From JBKPRX01 sp046734795 (lineage in GTDB: Bacteria; Actinomycetota; Thermoleophilia; Gaiellales; Gaiellaceae), in contig JBKPRX010000053.1 in NCBI GenBank assembly GCA_046734795.1, forward strand, positions 1 through 20,285: DNA of 20,285 nucleotides, written 5' to 3'. The translations under genes and the position numbers were made by a program. This document shows, one piece after another, positions 14,514 to 20,285 of this stretch. Under the pieces are notes generated by a model that was not told where the DNA came from, did not search any database, and saw only the letters and a program-made list of their open reading frames with translations. Numbering within the stretch: the first letter of the stretch is position 1; every line of letters starts with the position of its first letter.

Positions 14514-14594
14514 AGGGATCGAACGTGCGACCGCCGGCTTCGAAGGAGGAGGTCGTGCGCCTCCGCGCGGTTGCACACGTCACGGATGACGCGT

Positions 14595-14600
14595 TACGGT
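14595..14600 (+). promoter_or_regulatory. Candidate promoter for the catabolic operon (TTGCAC-N18-TACGGT)
   Basis: TACGGT (14595-14600) with TTGCAC (14571-14576) 18 bases upstream. It ends 10 bases before ATG 14611, a little longer than the 6-8 bases seen elsewhere in the window. It covers the GTG at 14599, which argues that ATG 14611 is the start. Confidence 0.4.
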
Positions 14601-14610
14601 GGCGAGGCGT

Positions 14611-15555
14611 ATGGCCGACGTCGAGCCGTTCCCCGAGCTGAAGGACTTCCGGGCGGTCGGCAAGCGGCTCAGCAACTGGGGTCGCTGGGGCGACGACGAC
14701 GAGCGCGGCACCCTGAATCACATCACCCCCGACCGCATCGTCGAAGCTGCGTCGCTCGTCCGTCACGGGAAGGTCTTCGACCTCGCAATCCCATTCGACC
14801 TCGAAGGGCCGCAAGTCGGTGGGGGGCGCAACAACCCGGTTCGACTCATGTCGGAGACGGGGGACGACCAGGAGTTCCCCGGTCCGTTCAAGTACGCCGA
14901 CGACTACGTGATCATGCCGCTGCAGTCCGCGTCGCAGTGGGACGCGCTCGGTCACGTCTTCTACGACGACCACTTGTACAACGGCTTCCCTGCAAGCGAC
15001 GTGACGCCGCATGGCCTCAAACACGACTCGATCGACAAGATCTCGAAGGACGTCATCGGTCGCGGCGTCCTGCTCGACATCGCAGCCCTCAAGGGCGTTG
15101 ACTGGCTCGAGTCAGGCTACGTCGTGACGCCTGAAGACTTCGACGAGGCAGCGGAGCGCCAGGGAACAGAAATCAAGTCGGGCGACATCCTCCTCTTCCG
15201 AACAGGCTGGCGGAAGTTCTTCGTCGAGAAGCAGTCACGCGAGGAGTTCATGGCCGGCGAGCCCGGGATCGGAATGGCCTGCTGCCAGTGGCTCTACGAC
15301 CACGAGATCGCCGCGCTCGCATCCGACAACTGGGCGATCGAGGTGCTACCCGGCGAGTACTACCCGGAGCAGGTCTTCAACGTGCACATGGTGCTGCTGC
15401 GCGACCTCGGCTTGACCCTCGGCGAGATCCTCGACTTCGAGGAGCTTGCAGCCGACTGCGCAGCAGACGGCGTGTACGAGTTCCTCTTCTGCGCGCCGGC
15501 ATTGCCGTTCACGAACGGAGCCGGCACACCCATCAACCCACTCGCAGTGAAGTAG
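14611..15555 (+). CDS. Cyclase-family metal-dependent hydrolase (kynurenine formamidase-like)
   Basis: The 314-aa product belongs to the cyclase family (PF04199), whose known members hydrolyse formyl-amides, isatin or cyclic esters with a bound Zn or Mn. Family features are NWGRWGDDDERGTLNHITPDRI near the N-terminus, the region QSASQWDALGHVFYDD (where QWDxxxH replaces the HxGTHxD motif of kynurenine formamidase), GVLLDIAALKG, GDILLFRTGWRKFF, and the C-terminal EVLPGEYYPEQVFNVHMVLLRDLGL. Its substrate is not known. Its place at the head of an acyl-CoA operon suggests it opens a lactone or amide to give the free acid that the ligase then activates (inference). GTG 14599 is an alternative start that would add four residues. 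The TAG stop lies at the start of the kinase frame. Confidence 0.85.
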   Translation: MADVEPFPELKDFRAVGKRLSNWGRWGDDDERGTLNHITPDRIVEAASLVRHGKVFDLAIPFDLEGPQVGGGRNNPVRLMSETGDDQEFPGPFKYADDYVIMPLQSASQWDALGHVFYDDHLYNGFPASDVTPHGLKHDSIDKISKDVIGRGVLLDIAALKGVDWLESGYVVTPEDFDEAAERQGTEIKSGDILLFRTGWRKFFVEKQSREEFMAGEPGIGMACCQWLYDHEIAALASDNWAIEVLPGEYYPEQVFNVHMVLLRDLGLTLGEILDFEELAADCAADGVYEFLFCAPALPFTNGAGTPINPLAVK

Positions 15556-16535
15556 ACCGGCTCGCGGAACAGCTGCGCTCGCTCGTCGCCGACGCAACGT
15601 CGGGATCGACCGTTGCAATCAGCGGGCTCACGCAGCTCACCGGAGGCGCGAGTCGCGAGACGTGGTCGCTCGAGGTCGAGAAGCCCGGCGGCGAGACGCA
15701 GCGTCTGATCTTGCGGCGCGATCCGCCGGGCGCGATCCGCCGCGAAGGCATCGCCTACGAGGCGCGCGCAATCGAAGCCGCCGCGCGTGCGGGCGTCCCG
15801 GAGCCACGCATCCTCGCCTATGGCGACGACGCCGATCGTGTCGACGCGCCCTTCATCCTCATGGAGCACGTCGAGGGCGAGACGCTTGCGCGGCGCATTC
15901 TCCGCGATGAGCGCCTCGCCGGCGCGCGTGAGCGGCTGGCGGAGCAGTGCGGCGAGATTCTCGCCCGCATTCACAGCGTTCCGCTCGACGCCGTCCCCGG
16001 TCTACGTGAGTACGACGTCGTCGCGGACATTCGCGAGACGCTCGATTCCTTCGACGACTCGAGCCCGCAGCTCGAGCTTGGATTACGCCGGCTCGAGCAG
16101 ACCCGGCCGCCGACGACCTCGCTGACGCTCGTGCACGCGGACTTTCGCAACGGCAATCTCGTCGTCGGCCCGGACGGCGTGCGCGCGGTCCTGGACTGGG
16201 AGCGCGTGCACTACGGCGACCCGATGGAAGATCTCGGCTACCTCTGCGTTCGCGCCTGGCGCTTCGGCGGTCACAGGCCCGTCGGCGGCTTCGGCGACTA
16301 CGAGGACCTCTTCCGTGGCTACGAGCGGGTGAGCGGGCGGAAGGTCGACCTCGACGTCGTCCGCTGGTGGGAGCTCGTCGGCACCGTTTGGTGGGGCGTC
16401 GGCTGCATGACGCAAGCCTGGCGCCACCTGTCCGGCGAGGTGCCGTCCGTCGAGCTCGCAGCGATCGGGCGCCGTGTGTGGGAACAGGAATACGACGTGA
16501 TGCTGCTCCTCTCCGAGCAGCTCGAGCGAGTATGA
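15552..16535 (+). CDS. APH-like phosphotransferase (LvaA/FadE36-type kinase)
   Basis: About 327 aa of the aminoglycoside-phosphotransferase-like kinase family associated with acyl-CoA dehydrogenases. GLTQLTGGASRETWSLEV is the ATP-binding opening. HADFRNGN (about residues 195-202) is the catalytic HxDxxxxN loop and DWE (215-217) the metal-binding aspartate. Relatives such as LvaA of Pseudomonas putida phosphorylate 4-hydroxyacyl-CoA. No ATG, GTG or TTG in this frame lies near the expected N-terminus; the coordinate given begins at GTA 15552, just overlapping the cyclase stop. ATT 15501 is another candidate and GTG 15288 the first usual codon upstream, deep inside the cyclase gene. The stop overlaps the next ATG as ATGA, showing tight coupling to the DUF6285 gene. 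Confidence 0.85.
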   Translation, partial: VDRLAEQLRSLVADATSGSTVAISGLTQLTGGASRETWSLEVEKPGGETQRLILRRDPPGAIRREGIAYEARAIEAAARAGVPEPRILAYGDDADRVDAPFILMEHVEGETLARRILRDERLAGARERLAEQCGEILARIHSVPLDAVPGLREYDVVADIRETLDSFDDSSPQLELGLRRLEQTRPPTTSLTLVHADFRNGNLVVGPDGVRAVLDWERVHYGDPMEDLGYLCVRAWRFGGHRPVGGFGDYEDLFRGYERVSGRKVDLDVVRWWELVGTVWWGVGCMTQAWRHLSGEVPSVELAAIGRRVWEQEYDVMLLLSEQLERV

Positions 16536-16885
16536 GCAAGCGCGGCGTCCCGTCGACGCAGGAGCTCGCTGACGCGGTGGAAGCCTTCCTGCGCGCGGAG
16601 GTCGTGCCGGCGACGAGTAGCCGGCAGAGCTTCATGGCCCGCGTGGCCGCGAACGTCGTCGCGATCATCCGCCGCGAGCTCGAGCTCGGGCCTGCACGCG
16701 CGGCCGCCCACGCTGCGCGGCTCGAGGCGCTCGGCGTACGCGACGACGCCGAGCTGTGCGCGTCGATCCGCGAGGGCAGGCTCGACGGCCGCTGGGACGA
16801 GGTCGTCCGCCTTGCGCGGGCCGATGCCGTCGACAAGTTGCGCATCGCAAATCCACGTTGGCTCGTCCCCGAGGACCAGGCGTAG
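16532..16885 (+). CDS. DUF6285-type small protein (LvaB-like)
   Basis: A 117-aa helical, soluble protein with ELADAVEAFLRAEVVPA near the start, SFMARVAANVVAIIRRELELG in the middle and IANPRWL near the end. This is the form of the DUF6285 proteins that sit beside APH-like kinases and acyl-CoA dehydrogenases. In the Pseudomonas lva pathway the similarly placed small protein LvaB is needed for the kinase LvaA; that this protein is the equivalent is my inference from context and remembered family form. The ATG at 16532 overlaps the kinase stop (ATGA), so production of the two should be linked. The TAG stop is also the start of TAGGAT, the candidate -10 box of the acyl-CoA dehydrogenase gene. Confidence 0.8.
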   Translation: MSKRGVPSTQELADAVEAFLRAEVVPATSSRQSFMARVAANVVAIIRRELELGPARAAAHAARLEALGVRDDAELCASIREGRLDGRWDEVVRLARADAVDKLRIANPRWLVPEDQA

Positions 16886-16888
16886 GAT
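16883..16888 (+). promoter_or_regulatory. Candidate -10 box TAGGAT for a leaderless acyl-CoA dehydrogenase transcript
   Basis: TAGGAT lies 6 bases before the GTG at 16895. Its TAG is the stop codon of the DUF6285 gene. TTGGCT (16858-16863) with a long 19-base spacer is the best -35 candidate. It may be an internal promoter of the operon. Confidence 0.5.
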
Positions 16889-16894
16889 CACCCG

Positions 16895-18139
16895 GTGGAC
16901 TTCACGCTTCCGCAGGAGGTCCAAGACTTCCTCGCCAGGCTCGACGATTTCATCGAGCGCGAGATCAAGCCGCTCGAGGAAGAGAACATCCACTTCTTCG
17001 ACCACCGCCGCGAGTGGAAGCGCACCGACTGGGAGAACGGCGGCGTCCACACTCACGAGTGGATCGAGCTCCTCGACGAGATGCGTCGGCGCGCGGACGC
17101 CGCGGGCTTCTTCCGCTACGCGCTGCCGAAGCGAATGGGCGGGCAAGACGGCACGAACTTGGGCATGGCCGTCATCCGCGATCACCTTGCGGCGAAAGGG
17201 CTCGGGCTGCACAACGACCTGCAGATGGAGTCGTCGGTCGTTGGCAACCTCGTTCTCCCGTTGATCCTCGAAGAGTTCGGCACGGACGAGCAGAAGGATC
17301 AGTTCCTCGATGCTTCGATCACAGGCGAGCAGGCGTTTGCGTTCAATCTCACTGAGCCCGATCACGGGAGCGACGCAACGTGGCTCGAAACCAGCGCGTC
17401 CCGCGACGGAGGCGACTGGGTGATCAACGGCGCGAAGCGCTTCGCGAGCGGCGTGAACTTCGCGTCGCACGCAATCGTGTTCGCGCGCACCTCGGGCGAG
17501 CCGGGGAAGGCCGAAGGCATCACCGCTTTCATCGTCCCCACCGACGACCCCGGCTACGAGGTCCCCTACTTCCACTGGACGTTCAACATGCCGACCGATC
17601 ATGCGGAGGTCGTGCTGCGCGACGTGCGTGTTCCGGACTCTGCGATCCTGGGCGAGGAGGGCCACGGGCTCGACACGGCGCTCTTTTTCGTCCACGAGAA
17701 CCGGATCCGCCAGGCGGCGTCGGGTGTCGGTGCCGCGGACTATTGCGTTCGCGAGAGCATCGCCTACGCGCGGGAGCGGAAGACGTTCGGGAAGCCGCTC
17801 GCCGAGCGCCAAGCGATCCAGTGGCCGCTCGTCGAGCTCGCAACGGATGTCGAGCTCCTGCGCGGGCTCGTGCGGAAGACGGCACACGAGATGGACGAGG
17901 CGGGGGACCGCGTGAGCGGCGTCAGCCACAAGGTCTCCATGTGCAACTACCGGGCGAACCGGCTCGTGTGCGAGGCGGCCGATCGAGCAATGCAGGTTCA
18001 CGGCGGCATCGGCTACACGCGGCACAAGCCGTTCGAGCACATCTACAGACACCACCGGCGCTACCGGATCACGGAAGGCTCGGAGGAGATCCAGATCAGA
18101 AATATCGCCGGCCATCTCTTCGGGTTCATCAACAGATGA
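16895..18139 (+). CDS. Acyl-CoA dehydrogenase
   Basis: A 414-aa flavoprotein of the acyl-CoA dehydrogenase fold. It starts MDFTLPQEVQDFLARLDDFI, has the FAD/substrate loop FAFNLTEPDHGSD in the N-terminal/middle domain, the middle beta domain GAKRFASGVNFASHAIVFAR, the RKTFGKPLAERQAIQWPLVE helix and the C-terminal QVHGGIGYTRHKPFEHIYRHHR. The catalytic-base position is Glu394 in TEGSEEIQ, the usual Glu-Gly pair, so ordinary alpha,beta-dehydrogenation of an acyl-CoA is possible. In the ACAD10/11 and LvaC context the relatives instead convert 4-phosphoacyl-CoA by phosphate elimination; the retained Glu leaves both possible. The GTG start is supported by the TANNNT box 6 bases upstream. The stop is overlapped by a 12-codon mini-ORF leading to the ligase gene. 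Confidence 0.92.
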   Translation: MDFTLPQEVQDFLARLDDFIEREIKPLEEENIHFFDHRREWKRTDWENGGVHTHEWIELLDEMRRRADAAGFFRYALPKRMGGQDGTNLGMAVIRDHLAAKGLGLHNDLQMESSVVGNLVLPLILEEFGTDEQKDQFLDASITGEQAFAFNLTEPDHGSDATWLETSASRDGGDWVINGAKRFASGVNFASHAIVFARTSGEPGKAEGITAFIVPTDDPGYEVPYFHWTFNMPTDHAEVVLRDVRVPDSAILGEEGHGLDTALFFVHENRIRQAASGVGAADYCVRESIAYARERKTFGKPLAERQAIQWPLVELATDVELLRGLVRKTAHEMDEAGDRVSGVSHKVSMCNYRANRLVCEAADRAMQVHGGIGYTRHKPFEHIYRHHRRYRITEGSEEIQIRNIAGHLFGFINR

Positions 18140-18174
18140 GTCGGAGCAACGAGAAAAGGGAGGGATTCGGATGA
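18136..18174 (+). CDS. Possible 12-aa linker ORF between dehydrogenase and ligase
   Basis: ATG 18136 overlaps the dehydrogenase stop (ATGA) and the mini-ORF (MSRSNEKREGFG) ends in a TGA (18172-18174) that overlaps the ligase ATG 18171 (again ATGA). The ligase Shine-Dalgarno lies inside it. It could serve translation coupling rather than make a useful peptide. Chance occurrence is possible. Confidence 0.3.
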   Translation: MSRSNEKREGFG

Positions 18175-19778
18175 CCGACGACGCGATGCAAGAGCTCTAT
18201 GCGGGACGGAGGATGTCGTACGGCGAGCAGCTCGCGCGCACGGCGCGCAAGACACCGGAGGCGCGTGCGCTTCGCTTCAAGGACCAAGACATGACGTTCC
18301 GTGAGCTGGACGAGCGTGTGACGCGACTGGCAAACGCGCTCGTCGAGCGCGGCGTTGCGAGAGGCGATCGGGTCGCAACGCTGATGCTCAACTGCATCGA
18401 AGTCGTCGAGGTCTACATGGCGTGCGCGCGACTCGGCGCAATCTGCGTGCCGATCAACTTCCGCCTCGTCGCGGACGAGGTCACGTACATCATCGAAGAC
18501 AGCGGAGCGAAGGCCATCGTCGTCGACGCGATGCTCGCGCCCGTCGCCGCAGAGGTGCGGGAGCGCGTTCCAGCGCTCGCGACGTGTTTCGTCGTGGACG
18601 AGAACGCCGACGCAGGCGGGCCCGGCGCAGAGGTCTACGACACCGTCTTGGCCGCGGCGTCGACCGACCGGCCGGTCGTGGAGGTCTCGGAGCACGACCC
18701 CGGCTTCATCATGTACACGTCGGGGACGACGGGAAGGCCGAAGGGCGCGGTCCTCAGCCAGTTCAACCTCTTCATGAACACGGTCAACGTGATGGTCACG
18801 ACCGGAATCTCGCGCTCCGACGAGATCTTCCTCTGCGGCCTGCCGCTCTTCCACATCGCAGGCCTCGACCTGATCTCGCCGCAGCTTCTCCTCGGCGGTT
18901 GCTCGGTCCTGCTCGAGACAGGCGAGTTCGACGCCGCCAAGGTCGTGGACATCCTCGAGAGCGAGCAGATCACCGGCTGCTACTTCGTGCCCACGCAACT
19001 GCAGCAACTCTGCGAGGTGCCGGGCGTGCGCGAGCGGAAGCTCAGCCTGCGCCGGATCTTCTGGGGCGCCTCGGTCGCCCCGCCGTCCGTCTTGCAGGCG
19101 ATGGCGGAGACGTTCCCGGGGATCCCCACGTACAACTGCTTCGGTCAGACGGAGATGAGCGCGCTCACGACCGTGCTCATGGGCGAAGACGCCATTCGCA
19201 AGATGGGTTCGATCGGCCAGGCGATCATGAACGTCGAGGCGCGCCTCGTCGACGACGACATGAACGACGTCCCGCAGGGGACCCCCGGCGAGATCGTCTA
19301 TCGCGGTCCGACTGTGATGCAGGGTTACTGGAACAACCCCGAGGCGACCGCCGACGCGTTCTACGGAGGCTGGTTCCATTCCGGCGATCTCGTCGTCGAA
19401 GACGAAGAGGGCTACATGTACGTCGTCGACCGGAAGAAGGACATGATCATCTCCGGCGGCGAGAACATCTACTGCGCCGAGGTCGAGGCGGTGATCGATG
19501 CACATCCGAAGGTGCGCGAGGTCGCGATCGTCGGCGTGCCGCACGACAAGTGGGTGGAGACGCCGCTGGCGGTAATCGCTCCGCACGACCCGAACGACCC
19601 GCCGGACGAGCACGAGATCATCGACTGGTGTCGCGACCGCATCGCGTCGTACAAGAAGCCGACGCGCGTCGCGATCGTCGACGCGCTGCCACGAAACGCG
19701 AGCGGCAAGGTGCTCAAGTTCCAGCTACGCGAGGCGTATGCCCAAGAGCCGGCGGAGGCGCAGCTACAGGACGCGTAG
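18171..19778 (+). CDS. AMP-dependent acyl-CoA synthetase/ligase
   Basis: A 535-aa adenylate-forming enzyme that should activate a carboxylic acid with ATP and CoA to the acyl-CoA via an acyl-adenylate. Core motifs are all present: P-loop YTSGTTGRPKG (182-192), YNCFGQTEMS (321-330), GWFHSGD (400-406), the hinge DRKKDMIISGGENI (420-433), and the C-terminal catalytic lysine 513 in NASGKVLK. Length fits medium/long-chain fatty-acid or related acid ligases (FadD-like). The ATG has a strong Shine-Dalgarno, AAGGGAGGG (18156-18164), 6 bases upstream. It follows the acyl-CoA dehydrogenase by 31 bases and is the last gene of the operon; it ends 6 bases before the convergent AI-2E transporter gene, with no hairpin in the gap. 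It is the probable LvaE-like activating enzyme of the cluster. Confidence 0.92.
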   Translation: MTDDAMQELYAGRRMSYGEQLARTARKTPEARALRFKDQDMTFRELDERVTRLANALVERGVARGDRVATLMLNCIEVVEVYMACARLGAICVPINFRLVADEVTYIIEDSGAKAIVVDAMLAPVAAEVRERVPALATCFVVDENADAGGPGAEVYDTVLAAASTDRPVVEVSEHDPGFIMYTSGTTGRPKGAVLSQFNLFMNTVNVMVTTGISRSDEIFLCGLPLFHIAGLDLISPQLLLGGCSVLLETGEFDAAKVVDILESEQITGCYFVPTQLQQLCEVPGVRERKLSLRRIFWGASVAPPSVLQAMAETFPGIPTYNCFGQTEMSALTTVLMGEDAIRKMGSIGQAIMNVEARLVDDDMNDVPQGTPGEIVYRGPTVMQGYWNNPEATADAFYGGWFHSGDLVVEDEEGYMYVVDRKKDMIISGGENIYCAEVEAVIDAHPKVREVAIVGVPHDKWVETPLAVIAPHDPNDPPDEHEIIDWCRDRIASYKKPTRVAIVDALPRNASGKVLKFQLREAYAQEPAEAQLQDA

Positions 19779-19784
19779 AGCTCG

Positions 19785-20285
19785 TTACGACGCGGCGCGG
19801 TCTTTCGCGGGGAAGATGACCGCGGGAACCGGCTCCTCCGCCGGGTCTCGTTCGAACACGATCACGTCGATGAGCGTCGCCAGCACGGCGGCGAGCGGCA
19901 CCGACAGCATCACGTAGAACGGCCCGAAGAGCAGGCCGACGACCGAGACCGTCACCAGAACGACGAGCGGCGACAGCCCGACCGCGCGACCGAGCACGTG
20001 CGGGTTGATGACGTAGTCCTGCAGCAACCGGAGTCCGTAGACCGCGACCGCGACGAGCACCGCGGTCTCCCAGCTTTGCGTGAGACCGACGCCGATCGCG
20101 ACGCCGCCTGCGAGCAGCGGGCCGACGACCGGGACCATCTCGACGACGCCTGCAAAGACGCCGAGCAGCAGCCAGTACGGCAACCCGATCGCCCAGAACG
20201 CGGCAGACAGCACGGTGCTGACGAAGCAGATCATCAGGAGCTGGCCGCGGACGAAGGCGCCGAGCTTCTGATCGATCAGATGCCA
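19785..20285 (-). CDS. AI-2E family transporter, C-terminal part (5' end outside window)
   Basis: The frame is open to the window edge, so the start lies beyond base 20285; the ATG at 20234 is internal. The 166 visible residues show the family's hallmark: FVRGQLLMICFVSTVLSA, then a helix ending in LGVFAGVVEMVPVVGPLLAG, and DYVINPHVLGRAVGLSP followed by two more helices (PLVVLVTVSVVGLLFGPFYVML; PLAAVLATLIDVIVF). This is the C-terminal half of the PF01594 (AI-2E/YhhQ/TqsA-like) permeases, which transport small molecules or sodium by antiport; the family name does not prove autoinducer transport here. The basic/acidic tail ends PAKDRAAS. Confidence 0.85.
   Translation of the reverse strand, partial: WHLIDQKLGAFVRGQLLMICFVSTVLSAAFWAIGLPYWLLLGVFAGVVEMVPVVGPLLAGGVAIGVGLTQSWETAVLVAVAVYGLRLLQDYVINPHVLGRAVGLSPLVVLVTVSVVGLLFGPFYVMLSVPLAAVLATLIDVIVFERDPAEEPVPAVIFPAKDRAAS

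Noticed and set aside
14504..14576. Functional tRNA gene on the minus strand
   Set aside because: T-arm and anticodon-loop words are suggestive, but acceptor and anticodon stems do not pair and no D-arm is found; kept only as a possible remnant.
14599..14610. GTG 14599 as start of the cyclase-family gene
   Set aside because: It lies within the candidate -10 hexamer, and the four extra residues (start MARR) add nothing conserved; ATG 14611 is preferred.
16319..19613. Two long minus-strand frames (598 and 494 codons) opposite the dehydrogenase and ligase genes
   Set aside because: Shadows of well-supported plus-strand genes; composition is low-complexity Arg/Asp/Val/His with no motifs. Long antisense frames are common in GC-rich genes.

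Overview
This is a gene-dense, high-GC (roughly two-thirds G+C by eye) bacterial chromosomal window with GTG/ATG/TTG starts, many genes that overlap by 1-4 bases, and recurrent TANNNT hexamers placed 6-8 bases before start codons, which points to leaderless transcription. An F420-type split-barrel oxidoreductase, the acyl-CoA dehydrogenase/phosphotransferase/DUF6285 cluster and the overall style suggest Actinomycetota, perhaps class Thermoleophilia. The class assignment is an inference from gene style only. No rRNA, intact tRNA, CRISPR array, IS element or phage gene was seen.

Layout. 2-898 (+): the C-terminal part of a GNAT acetyltransferase cut by the window edge, then a PPOX/F420-type flavin-fold protein. 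888-5658 (-): a tight operon-like run in transcription order CDF metal exporter, SDR oxidoreductase, amylo-alpha-1,6-glucosidase, GT4 glycosyltransferase. 5735-9323 (+): an unusual FtsH-like AAA+/zinc-metalloprotease with two large insertions in its ATPase domain, followed by two unrecognised membrane proteins. 9382-9827 (+): two tiny membrane proteins of 51 and 52 aa, the second with four cysteines, separated by palindromes and closed by a strong terminator hairpin. 9958-10773 (+): a sulfotransferase. 10804-12176 (-): two tandem paralogous single-pass membrane proteins with an Ig/FN3-like outer domain. 12465-14483 (+): a secreted protein with three FN3 domains and a beta-helix. 14611-19778 (+): cyclase-family hydrolase, APH-like kinase, DUF6285 protein, acyl-CoA dehydrogenase and AMP-dependent acyl-CoA ligase. 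19785-20285 (-): the C-terminal part of an AI-2E family transporter, cut by the window edge.

How the genes may work together. The last operon has the same kinase, small partner, acyl-CoA dehydrogenase and ligase set as the Pseudomonas levulinate/4-hydroxyacid (lva) pathway. It may activate a hydroxy-acid to its CoA ester, phosphorylate it and rearrange it, with the cyclase-family enzyme possibly opening a lactone or amide. The FtsH-like protease and its two membrane neighbours look like one membrane-bound quality-control or processing unit. The debranching enzyme and GT4 pair are commonly neighbours and probably act on storage or protective glucans.

The most interesting items are the modified FtsH-like system, the lva-like cluster, the cysteine/tryptophan-rich mini-protein, and four gene junctions where the upstream TAG stop codon is also the first half of the next gene's -10 box.
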